NCBI GenBank assembly: GCA_946886065.1
Contig: CAMPHU010000157.1
Span: 1-10,921 of the forward strand
Length of the DNA stretch: 10,921 bases
Direction: 5' to 3'
DNA from: an uncultured Massilia sp.
Lineage (GTDB): Bacteria > Pseudomonadota > Gammaproteobacteria > Burkholderiales > Burkholderiaceae
The position numbers were made by a program, and so were the translations under genes. Below are positions 1-6,445 of the stretch, piece after piece (the first letter of the stretch is position 1; each line of letters starts with the position of its first letter). The notes under the pieces were generated by a model. The model saw nothing but the letters and a program-made list of their open reading frames with translations. It made no database searches and had not been told where the DNA came from.

Positions 1-57
1 GGCGTGCACGTGAACAGCCACGTGTCGCAGGACGGCCAGAACAAGATCATCGGCTAA
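1..57 (+). CDS. C-terminal end of a precursor-like small protein (P0, partial)
   Basis: Frame 1 is open from the window edge and ends at TAA (55-57), giving 18 residues that begin GVHVNSHV and end NKIIG. The tail closely matches the C-terminus of the complete precursor-like gene at 430-708 (GVHVHSDV...ENKIV). This is therefore very probably a paralogue of that gene, and the first visible member of a tandem peptide-gene run. Its start, leader and cleavage site lie outside the window. It is inferred to be a double-glycine-leader peptide only by this similarity. It sits 78 bp upstream of the next precursor gene on the same strand. Confidence 0.7.
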   Translation, partial: GVHVNSHVSQDGQNKIIG

Positions 58-67
58 GACCACCGCG

Positions 68-97
68 GCTGCGCGGCTCCCCAAGCCGCCGCGCAGC
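68..97 (+). terminator. GC-rich stem-loop after P0
   Basis: A perfect 10-bp inverted repeat, GCTGCGCGGC (68-77) and GCCGCGCAGC (88-97), encloses a 10-nt loop, 10 nt past the P0 stop codon. No T-run follows, so it is not a textbook rho-independent terminator. It could reduce read-through into P1 or stabilise the upstream mRNA 3' end. Three tandem GCCATC hexamers (103-120) lie between it and the P1 ribosome binding site. Confidence 0.35.
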
Positions 98-135
98 GCC
101 CCGCCATCGCCATCGCCATCATCCAGGAGAACACC

Positions 136-387
136 ATGTCATCCATCACCGTGCAAGACCTGGCGCACAGCGCCGCCCTCGACCAGCGCGCCATGTCCTC
201 CGTCCGCGGCGGCCATGCCTTCGGCAAGGACGTCAACGTCAATGTCAATGTGAACCAGCAGATCGGCCAGTTCCAGCAAATCGGTATCAATGTCCTGAAC
301 AACAACGGCGTGATCGGCGCCGGCTTCAAGGGCCCGGATATCGACCTGGACGCCTCGCTGTGGGCCCGCAACCAGGCCGTGTTCTGA
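136..387 (+). CDS. Double-glycine-leader precursor-like peptide P1, Asn/Gln/Val-rich, Cys-free
   Basis: An 83-residue product. The ATG at 136 follows AGGAG (125-129) at 6-nt spacing. Residues 1-26 form a leader with DL at 8-9, LDQRAM at 15-20 and VRGG at 23-26, the kind of site cut by C39 peptidases of peptide exporters. The predicted 57-residue core has no Cys. It contains an alternating stretch (VNVNVNVN), then QQIGQFQQIG and NVLNNNG, a pattern typical of beta-strand-prone sequence. It ends in LWARNQAVF. The gene lies in tandem with P0, P2 and P3, and the exporter is encoded nearby on the opposite strand. Export by that C39 transporter is an inference. The mature function is unknown; a bacteriocin-like toxin, signal or self-assembling surface peptide are all possible. 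I do not recognise a named family. Confidence 0.85.
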   Translation: MSSITVQDLAHSAALDQRAMSSVRGGHAFGKDVNVNVNVNQQIGQFQQIGINVLNNNGVIGAGFKGPDIDLDASLWARNQAVF

Positions 388-429
388 CCCAGGCACAAGC
401 TTTCCCATCCATTCATCCAGGAGCACACC
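387..429 (+). promoter_or_regulatory. P2 5' region with 15-nt element shared with P4
   Basis: The short gap between P1 and P2 begins with ACCCAGGCACAAGCT (387-401), its first base overlapping the P1 stop. It continues with CCCATCC and the ribosome binding site AGGAG (419-423), 6 nt from the ATG. The same 15-mer, a following CCCATCCA and an (A/G)GGAGCAC ribosome binding site occur upstream of P4 on the other strand. The conservation is seen directly. Whether it is a protein-binding site, an RNA element, or just retained paralogous DNA is not decidable by eye. Confidence 0.5.
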
Positions 430-708
430 ATGAAAACCTTGATCATCAGCGACCTTTCGCGCAACGAACACCTCGACCGTCCGACCCTGGCCGCCGTCCG
501 CGGCGGCTGGAAGATGGGCTCACCTTCCTACCATCTGGGCGACCTCACCTACGCCCCCAGCCACGACGCGTCGATCACCGCGGTCCAGAACCTGGGCCAG
601 GCGCAGGAAGTCCTGAGCGCCACCGCCAACGGCTCGGCCTTCGTCGGCGGCGTGCATGTGCACAGCGACGTGGACCAGCGCGGCGAAAACAAGATCGTCC
701 GGCGCTGA
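430..708 (+). CDS. Double-glycine-leader precursor-like peptide P2, Cys-free
   Basis: A 92-residue product. The 26-residue leader begins MKTLIISDL, has LDRPTL at 15-20 and ends VRGG at 23-26, aligning without gaps with P1 and P3. The predicted core is 66 residues, starts WKMGS, lacks Cys, and has an Ala/Gln/Ser-rich middle. A second internal GG lies in FVGGVHVHSD, and the end is charged (RGENKIVRR). The C-terminus is nearly the same as that of the partial gene at 1-57, so P0 and P2 form one subfamily alternating with P1. Start chosen: ATG 430 behind AGGAG at 6-nt spacing. Likely co-transcribed with P1 (42-bp gap). The hairpin-forming GGCGCTGAAGCGCC (701-714) spans the stop codon. Function unknown; export by the nearby C39 ABC transporter is inferred. 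Confidence 0.85.
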   Translation: MKTLIISDLSRNEHLDRPTLAAVRGGWKMGSPSYHLGDLTYAPSHDASITAVQNLGQAQEVLSATANGSAFVGGVHVHSDVDQRGENKIVRR

Positions 709-753
709 AGCGCCAAAAAGGTCCGGACGAGCGCCGGATCTTGGTCTACACTG

Positions 754-776
754 GGGAGACAGGCCTCCTGTCTCCC
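754..776 (+). promoter_or_regulatory. Perfect 10-bp stem-loop in the P3 leader
   Basis: GGGAGACAGG (754-763) and CCTGTCTCCC (767-776) form a perfect stem around a 3-nt loop, 21 nt upstream of the P3 ATG. The P3 ribosome binding site (CGGAG, 786-790) is outside it. No T-run follows. It may be an attenuator or processing site separating P3-phosphatase expression from P1-P2, or an operator-like inverted repeat. A weaker hairpin (GGTCCGG/CCGGATC, 720-740) lies just upstream. Confidence 0.4.
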
Positions 777-797
777 TCCCCATCACGGAGATGCACC

Positions 798-1079
798 ATG
801 GCTAACATTACCATCAAGGACCTTCCCGTCAGCACGACGCTGGACCGCGAAGCGATGTCGGCCATTCGCGGCGCCGGCGCGCCTTGGGTATTCGGCTGGA
901 TCAGGCCCTTCGTTGGCGGATCCCCGGCCCAGGTTCCTGTGATCAACTTCTACCAGATCAACAATTTCGCCGACCAGATGATCAACCAGTTCCAGACGGT
1001 GTCGGTGATCAATTCCGGTGCGGGCGCCACGCTCAATGTCGTCGTGGATGAAAGCAGCGTGAACAACGCGCTGCGCTAG
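798..1079 (+). CDS. Double-glycine-type leader precursor-like peptide P3 with a GA cleavage motif, Cys-free
   Basis: A 93-residue product. I chose the ATG at 798, although the frame is open further upstream, because it has a ribosome binding site (CGGAG, 7-nt spacing) and gives the family leader MANITIKDL...LDREAM...IRGA. The leader is again exactly 26 residues, but position 26 is Ala, so the cleavage motif is GA rather than GG; C39 peptidases are known to accept GA. The 67-residue core begins GAPWVFGW. It has no Cys, an internal VGG, an Asn/Gln/Ile-rich centre (NFYQINNF, MINQFQTV) and an acidic/Asn C-terminal part ending NNALR. It lies 29 bp before the phosphatase gene and is probably co-transcribed with it. 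Function unknown. Confidence 0.82.
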   Translation: MANITIKDLPVSTTLDREAMSAIRGAGAPWVFGWIRPFVGGSPAQVPVINFYQINNFADQMINQFQTVSVINSGAGATLNVVVDESSVNNALR

Positions 1080-1108
1080 TACCGGAGGAAAGGAAAGCCG
1101 GCGATGCG

Positions 1109-1867
1109 ATGAGCTGCGACAGCGAGTTCCACTGGACCTGTGCCGCACGCACCGATGTCGGCCCGGTCCGCAGCCGCAACGAAGATGCCTACCTCGTCCA
1201 GCCCCAGCGCGGGCTGTGGGCGGTCGCGGACGGCATGGGGGGACACGCTTTCGGCGACCTGGCCAGCCGCGCCGTGGTGGATGCGCTCGCCGCCCTGCCC
1301 CCGCCCGTGAACATGGCGGATTTCATCGCTTCCGCCCGCGCCAGCCTGAGCCACGTGAACCAGGCCTTGCGCGGCAGCGCGCTCGAGCGCCACGTTCCCG
1401 TCATCGGCAGCACCGTCGTCGCCCTGCTCGCTTGCGGGCGCGACGCCGCCAGCCTGTGGGCGGGCGACAGCCGCATCTACCTGTACCGCCAGGGCCGCCT
1501 GCAGCAGCTCACGCGCGACCACAGCCAGGCCGAGGAGCTCAGGGCGCGCGGCGCCGACCTCGCCGCCGCCGCGGTCAGCGCCAACATGATCACGCGGGCG
1601 ATCGGCGCCGCCGATGCCATCGAGTTCGATGTCGCTCCCCTGGTGGTGCGCGACGGGGACGTGTTCCTGCTGTGCAGCGATGGCCTCAGCAACCCGGTCG
1701 ACGAGCAAGCCATCGCCACGGTGCTGGCGAACGCCGACTGCGAGCGGGCGGCGCAGGAATTGATCGCGATGGCCCTGGCCAACGGCGGGCGCGACAATGT
1801 CACCGCGGTCGTCGTGCGGGCGGAGGATTTGTCGGCCGACAGGACGATGATCAATCCGGCTTTATGA
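1109..1867 (+). CDS. PP2C-family (PPM) Ser/Thr protein phosphatase
   Basis: 252 residues, a normal length for single-domain bacterial PP2C enzymes (Stp/PrpC-like), which remove phosphate from Ser/Thr using two or more Mn2+/Mg2+ ions. The family motifs appear in order: RNEDAY (23-28), VADGMGGH (39-46, metal Asp41), GSTVV (100-104), WAGDSR (117-122), LTRDHS (134-139), LLCSDGL (187-193, metal Asp191) and GGRDN (226-230, metal Asp229). All expected metal-binding Asp residues are present, so it should be active. There is no TM segment or signal peptide, so it is cytoplasmic. The ATG at 1109 follows a purine-rich GGAGGAAAGGAAAG (1084-1097). It lies 29 bp behind P3 and is probably in the same transcript. 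No kinase is visible in the window; the substrate could be the EBP, the exporter or the precursors, but that is speculation. Confidence 0.93.
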   Translation: MSCDSEFHWTCAARTDVGPVRSRNEDAYLVQPQRGLWAVADGMGGHAFGDLASRAVVDALAALPPPVNMADFIASARASLSHVNQALRGSALERHVPVIGSTVVALLACGRDAASLWAGDSRIYLYRQGRLQQLTRDHSQAEELRARGADLAAAAVSANMITRAIGAADAIEFDVAPLVVRDGDVFLLCSDGLSNPVDEQAIATVLANADCERAAQELIAMALANGGRDNVTAVVVRAEDLSADRTMINPAL

Positions 1868-1954
1868 GCTGCGAGGGGGGGCTGCCTGATGATCTCGCGG
1901 AGAGAGCCAGGGTCAACTCTGAATTGCATGCGCTTCGGCCGCGCAAGGAACCTG

Positions 1955-1978
1955 GGCGCCGGCCTCCGCCGGTGCGCC
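1955..1978. terminator. Possible hairpin between convergent phosphatase and EBP genes
   Basis: GGCGCCGGC (1955-1963) can pair with GCCGGTGCGCC (1968-1978) around a 4-nt loop with a 2-nt bulge. It lies in the 159-bp gap between the convergent genes ending at 1867 and 2027. There is no T-run on either strand, so its role as a terminator rests on position only. Confidence 0.25.
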
Positions 1979-2026
1979 GGTCTCGCGGATGCGAGCTGAA
2001 CTCGCCGTGCAGATGCTCGCCGGGCC

Positions 2027-3307
2027 TCAGGTTTCCTTGCGGAAGTCCTTCGAGTGCAAGCCGTGCTTCTTCAGCAGGATTTGCAGGTGGGAGCGGTTCA
2101 TGTCCCAGCGCCGCGCGAGTTCCGCCACCGTGCCCCCCACTTCCTGCAGACCGCGTTCCAGGCAGTCGCGTTCCGCCTCGTCGCTGGCGGCGCGCTTGGC
2201 TTCGGCCAGCGAGATCCCCGCCACCGCCGGCGCCTGCCCCGCGCCGGCCCGGGCGGCGCTCGGACGTATGTCTTCCGGCAAGTGGGCCAGGTCGGCCGTC
2301 TCCCCGGCCAGGCAGGACAGCCGGTACAGCAGATTGCGCAGTTCGCGGATATTGCCCGGATAGGAATAGCGCAGCAGGAAGCTGCGCAGGCGCGGCGTCA
2401 GCACCACGGGCCGGCGCTTGAGCGCTTCGGCGGCTTCGTCGCCGTAATAGGCGATCAGCAAGGGAATCTCGTCCTTGCGCTCGCGCAGCGGCGGCAGGGT
2501 CACGTGGATGACGCTGAGCCGGTAGAACAGGTCTTCGCGGAAGCTCCCCTGCTCGATGAGGCGGCGCAGGTTCTTGTTGGTGGCGGCCACGATGCGCGCG
2601 TCGACGGCGATGGTCTCGTCGGAGCCGACGCGCTGGATCTCGTGGGACTGCAGCACCCGCAGCAGCTTGACCTGCCCCGGCAGCGGCAATTCGCCGATCT
2701 CGTCGAGAAAGATGGTGCCCTTGTGGGCGCTCTCGAACTTGCCTTTCCGGTCGTTGGCGGCGCCGGTGAAGGCCCCCTTCTTGTGGCCGAACAGTTCGGA
2801 TTCGAGCAGGCTGTCCGGAATCGCGCCGCAATTGACCGAAATATAGGGTTTATCGGCGCGGGAGCCGTTCGCGTGGATGACCTTGGCCATCAATTCCTTG
2901 CCGGTGCCGCTTTCGCCATCGACCAGCACCGGCAGGTCGGTGGGCGCCGCTTTCTCGGCGATCTCGAGCGCGTCCAAGAGCTTGGGATTGTCGCCGAAGG
3001 TGCCCTCGAACACGAAGCTGCGCGCCAGCAGCGCCTGGCGCCGCTCGCCGGTCGACATCTCGGGTGCCGGCTCGGCCGCTTCGCCATCCGCCGCGCCCTT
3101 GCTGACAGCCTGCACGAAGCGCTCCTTGTGCGACAGCTGCATGACCTCGTCGCGCAAGGTATTCGCCTGTCTCAGCAGCTTCTCGATATCGGGGCGTTCG
3201 ATCCGGGTGGCCCAGCGCAAGGTCGAGCGCATGATCTCGATCTTCTCCAGCAGGGCCGCATACGACATCGCCGACCCGCGCTCGCCTCCCGGATTGAACA
3301 GCTTCAT
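2027..3307 (-). CDS. Sigma-54-dependent enhancer-binding protein (AAA+ activator), no receiver domain
   Basis: 426 residues. About 95 N-terminal residues form a helical, non-receiver region. A full sigma-54 AAA+ domain follows: Walker A GESGTGKE (131-138), the sigma-54-contacting GAFTGA loop (178-183), Walker B GTIFLDE (197-203), arginine-finger segment FREDLFYRL (256-264) and sensor-2 GNIRELRN (318-325). A Fis-type helix-turn-helix lies near 390-416 (VAELARRWDMNRSHLQILLKKHGL, given in part: DMNRSHLQ). The intact GAFTGA means it should activate sigma-54 RNA polymerase rather than act as a plain repressor. The start ATG (3307-3305) overlaps the exporter stop as ATGA, so translation is probably coupled; Met14 is a possible alternative start. 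Lacking REC, GAF or PAS domains, it may sense through its short N-terminus or a partner protein. Likely targets are the -24/-12 sites at 7728-7744 and 7948-7964 (inference). Confidence 0.93.
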   Translation of the reverse strand: MKLFNPGGERGSAMSYAALLEKIEIMRSTLRWATRIERPDIEKLLRQANTLRDEVMQLSHKERFVQAVSKGAADGEAAEPAPEMSTGERRQALLARSFVFEGTFGDNPKLLDALEIAEKAAPTDLPVLVDGESGTGKELMAKVIHANGSRADKPYISVNCGAIPDSLLESELFGHKKGAFTGAANDRKGKFESAHKGTIFLDEIGELPLPGQVKLLRVLQSHEIQRVGSDETIAVDARIVAATNKNLRRLIEQGSFREDLFYRLSVIHVTLPPLRERKDEIPLLIAYYGDEAAEALKRRPVVLTPRLRSFLLRYSYPGNIRELRNLLYRLSCLAGETADLAHLPEDIRPSAARAGAGQAPAVAGISLAEAKRAASDEAERDCLERGLQEVGGTVAELARRWDMNRSHLQILLKKHGLHSKDFRKET

Positions 3308-6300
3308 GCCGCACCCAGCTGCTTCTGCACCAGTTCAAAGTACATGCCGCGCCGGGCCAGCAGTTCTTCGTGGCGTCCCTGCTCGACCACCTTCCCTTCG
3401 TACAGCACCACGATCTTATCGGCCCGCATGATGGTGCTGAGGCGGTGGGCGATAATGACGGCCGTGCGTCCCGCCAGGATCGCCTCCATGTTCGCCATGA
3501 TATTGCTCTCGGACTGGGTGTCGAGGGCGGAGGTCGCTTCGTCGAAGACCAGCAGGCGCGGGTCGTGGTAGAGGGCGCGGGCGATGCAGAGCCGCTGCAC
3601 CTGGCCGCCGGACAAGCCCAGGCCGCGCTCGCCCACCACTTGCTCGTAGCCGAGCGGCATCTTGCTGATGAAGGCATGCGCGTCGGCCATCTTCGCCACC
3701 TCTTCGATGCGGCGCCGGTCCGGGCTGTCGTCGCCGCTCGCGATGTTTTCCGCGATGGTGCCGGAAAACAGCAGGTTGGTCTGCATCACATAGCCCACCT
3801 GGGCCCGATAGTAATCCTTGTCGATCACGGCCATGTCGTAGCCGTCCACGAAGATCTTCCCCTCGCTGGGCGGATAAAAGCCCACCAGCAGCTTGGCCAG
3901 GGTCGTCTTGCCCGAGCCGCTGCGCCCGACGATGGCCACCAGCTCGCCCGGCTTGATATCGATGCTGATGTCCTCGAGCACATAGGGCGCGTCCTCGGCG
4001 CCATAGCGGAAATACATCCGGTCCAGCTTGAGCTCGCCCTGCAGGTCGGGCAGCACCACGCGCGAGGCCAGGTCGGCCGGTTTCTGCTCCGGCTCGATGT
4101 CGAGCACGTCGCCCAGGCGCTCCATGGCGACGGTGGCGTCGGCCATCCGGCTCCACAGCCCGACCAGGCCCATCAGCGGTCCCAGCACGCTCGCCATCAG
4201 GGCATTGAAGGCCATCAGCTGGCCGATCGTCAGTTCGCGGCTCAGCACCAGGGTGGCGCCGACCCAGAGGATCACGATGGTGGTGGCGGCGTTGAGCAGC
4301 TGGCTGGCCAGCCCCACCAGGATGTTGAAGGACTGGGCCCGGTACTGCATGTCCAGTGCCTTCACGTATTTCTTTTCCCATTTCAGGCGTACCGGCCGCT
4401 CGCTGCCCATGCCCTTGATGGTCTCGATGCCGCCCAGCGCTTCCATCAGGAAGGACTGGGCGTCGGTGGAGGCGGCGAAGACTTCGCGCGCGTAGTCCTT
4501 GACCCGGGGCGTGGCCACCACGGTGAGCGCGATGATCGGGATGACGAAGGCGATCAGGAGCAGGGTCAGCTTCACGTTATAGAAGAACAGGATCGTGAAG
4601 TAGATGAACACCATCAGGAGGTTGAGCAGGGTCGTCACCGTCGATTCGGTGAGGAAGGCACGGATGGTCTGGTTTTCCGAAAAGCGCGCCAGGATGTCGC
4701 CGGTCTTGCGCTTGGCAAAGAAAGAGTAAGGCAGCGACATCGTGTGCTTGAAGAACTGCGCCATCATCGAGAAGTCGAGGTTGCGCACCATGTAGTTGGA
4801 CAGGTAGGCGCGGACCGTCGTCATGATCTGGCTGAAGGCGGTGGCGATGACCAGGCCCAGGATCAGCAGATGCAGCAGTCCGATGTTCTGGTGGACCAGC
4901 ACCCCGTCGAGGATGTTCTGGATGATGATCGGCGGGACGATCCCGAGCATCTGGATCACGAAGGTGGCCAGGAACAGGTGCAGCAGGATCTTCCTGAAGG
5001 GCTGCAGGTAGCCCACGAAGCGCAGCCAGGGCGAGCGGGCCGCCTCCATGTGCACCATCTGCTGCCCGGGCGTGAACACCAGGCAGGTGCCGCTCCAGCC
5101 GCGCTCGAACTGCTCGACGCTCATCTTGCGGAAACCGACGGCGGGGTCGGCCACCCACACCTGCTCGCGCGAGACGCCGTAGACCACCACGTAGTGGTAA
5201 CCCTCCCAGTGCACGATGAAGGGCAGCTCGAAGCCGAGCAGCGCATCGTAGGTGCATTGCACCCCGCGCGTGCCGAAGCCCAGCGCTTCGCCAGCGCGGG
5301 CCAGGCTGTCCAGGGTTGCTCCTTGCGCGGTGACGTTGGCCAGTTCGCGCAGCTTGCCGAGCGTCATGTTGATGCCGTAATGGCGGCACAGCATCGCCAG
5401 GCAGGCGGCGCCGCAATCCATTTCCTCGGCCTGCTCGACCCAGGCAAAGCGCTTGATCACTTTCTCGCCGGACTTGGGATGGGAGGCCAGGTCGAGCACC
5501 ACGGGACGCTTGCGGCGCTCGGCCAGCTTCTTCTGGCGGTGCAGTTCGCGCTCGAAGAAGCGGACGCGGTCCTCGATGACCTCACGGAAACGGGCGTTGC
5601 GTTCGAGGATGAAATGCGCCGACTTTTCGGGAATCACGAGCAAGGTAGCCTCAGTGCCAGCGACCACCGATGCCGGCTGCTCCTGGCGCATCAGGCAGGC
5701 TTTCTCGCCGAAGATCTCGCCCGGCCCCAGGGTGGCCAGCACATACTCGTCATTGGCGTCCTCGACCACGACCCGCACCTGGCCCTGGCGCACCACATAG
5801 AGACGGCGCTCGTCGCGCGCGCCCTGCTTGAGGATTTCCTTGCCGGCCGCGACGCGCTTGACCCCGACGCTGTGGACGAACTCGTCCAGCTCGGGCTTGC
5901 TCACCTTGCCGCGCAGGTCGAACAGGCGCGCGACCAGGCCGCCGGCCGAACTGATGGCCACCGCCTTGTTGATGAAGTCGAGGGCTGCCGGGTCGCGCGC
6001 GACCACCGGCTCGATGGCGCTGCGCGGGATGAACCACAGCTCGGTCTTGAGCGCGGCGCGCGCCGACATCTCGTGCCGGCTGCTGCGCAGCATGGCGATC
6101 TCGGCGAACACTTCGCCCGCCTTGCGCACCCCCATGCTGATTTCCTTGCCGTGCTCTTCGGTGAACACGCGCACCGAGCCGGACTTGATGACGTAGAGCC
6201 CGTCGGCCGGATCGCCGGCCTTGCAGATGGTGTCGCCGAAGGCATACGAACGCGTTTCGACGGCGGCGGCGAGCTGCTCCAGCTCCTCGGGCTTGAAGAC

Positions 6301-6366
6301 GGACAGGATCTCGACCGTCGACAGGAACGCCGCGGAGGATTGCTGTTGGGGCGCGATGGATTCCAT
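3304..6366 (-). CDS. Peptidase-containing ABC exporter with two N-terminal cNMP-binding-like domains and a C39 protease
   Basis: 1020 residues; standard peptidase-containing exporters are about 700, and the excess is N-terminal. Domain 1 (about 21-135) is a cyclic-nucleotide-binding fold with GEVFAE (84-89) and Arg97. Domain 2 (about 150-270) has GEIFGE (216-221), but the phosphate-binding Arg position reads QEQPAS, so it may not bind cNMP. The C39 peptidase (about 305-435) has oxyanion Gln312, catalytic Cys318 (QAEEMDCGAAC), His391 (GYHYVVV) and Asp407 (VADPAVG), so it is complete. Six membrane helices lie near 459-480, 496-517, 578-597, 600-620, 680-705 and 717-740. The ATPase has Walker A GRSGSGKT (814-821), Q-loop Gln862, signature LSGGQ (918-922), Walker B LLVFDEA (938-944) and switch His974. 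It should cut leaders after GG/GA and export the cores, with P1-P4 the obvious substrates. It lies 79 bp after the parvulin gene and overlaps the EBP start by 4 bp. No membrane-fusion partner is present in the window. Cyanobacterial HetC-type exporters have a comparable architecture (from memory). Confidence 0.95.
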   Translation of the reverse strand: MESIAPQQQSSAAFLSTVEILSVFKPEELEQLAAAVETRSYAFGDTICKAGDPADGLYVIKSGSVRVFTEEHGKEISMGVRKAGEVFAEIAMLRSSRHEMSARAALKTELWFIPRSAIEPVVARDPAALDFINKAVAISSAGGLVARLFDLRGKVSKPELDEFVHSVGVKRVAAGKEILKQGARDERRLYVVRQGQVRVVVEDANDEYVLATLGPGEIFGEKACLMRQEQPASVVAGTEATLLVIPEKSAHFILERNARFREVIEDRVRFFERELHRQKKLAERRKRPVVLDLASHPKSGEKVIKRFAWVEQAEEMDCGAACLAMLCRHYGINMTLGKLRELANVTAQGATLDSLARAGEALGFGTRGVQCTYDALLGFELPFIVHWEGYHYVVVYGVSREQVWVADPAVGFRKMSVEQFERGWSGTCLVFTPGQQMVHMEAARSPWLRFVGYLQPFRKILLHLFLATFVIQMLGIVPPIIIQNILDGVLVHQNIGLLHLLILGLVIATAFSQIMTTVRAYLSNYMVRNLDFSMMAQFFKHTMSLPYSFFAKRKTGDILARFSENQTIRAFLTESTVTTLLNLLMVFIYFTILFFYNVKLTLLLIAFVIPIIALTVVATPRVKDYAREVFAASTDAQSFLMEALGGIETIKGMGSERPVRLKWEKKYVKALDMQYRAQSFNILVGLASQLLNAATTIVILWVGATLVLSRELTIGQLMAFNALMASVLGPLMGLVGLWSRMADATVAMERLGDVLDIEPEQKPADLASRVVLPDLQGELKLDRMYFRYGAEDAPYVLEDISIDIKPGELVAIVGRSGSGKTTLAKLLVGFYPPSEGKIFVDGYDMAVIDKDYYRAQVGYVMQTNLLFSGTIAENIASGDDSPDRRRIEEVAKMADAHAFISKMPLGYEQVVGERGLGLSGGQVQRLCIARALYHDPRLLVFDEATSALDTQSESNIMANMEAILAGRTAVIIAHRLSTIMRADKIVVLYEGKVVEQGRHEELLARRGMYFELVQKQLGAA

Positions 6367-6445
6367 GTCTGTGCCTGCCGGGCTTCCCCGTCAACGTGCG
6401 TGGATCGGTTGCTCCGGCAGATCGGATCGGCGGAATCCGGCCGGC

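Noticed and set aside
103..120. Three tandem GCCATC hexamers as a possible phase-variable repeat
   Set aside because: Only three copies, and they lie outside a coding region and not between promoter elements that I can recognise. Too short to claim slippage control.
360..797. An in-frame extension upstream of P3 starting at 360
   Set aside because: It overlaps P2 in another frame and gives an Arg/Pro-rich shadow. The ATG at 798 has the ribosome binding site and yields the exact family leader.
1216..2421. A 401-codon + strand frame overlapping the phosphatase and the EBP 3' end
   Set aside because: The product is Arg/Pro/Gly-rich and without motifs. It crosses two genes with complete family signatures in other frames.
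2027..3307. The regulator as an NtrC-type two-component response regulator
   Set aside because: There is no receiver domain: the about 95 N-terminal residues lack the phospho-acceptor Asp pattern and are too short.
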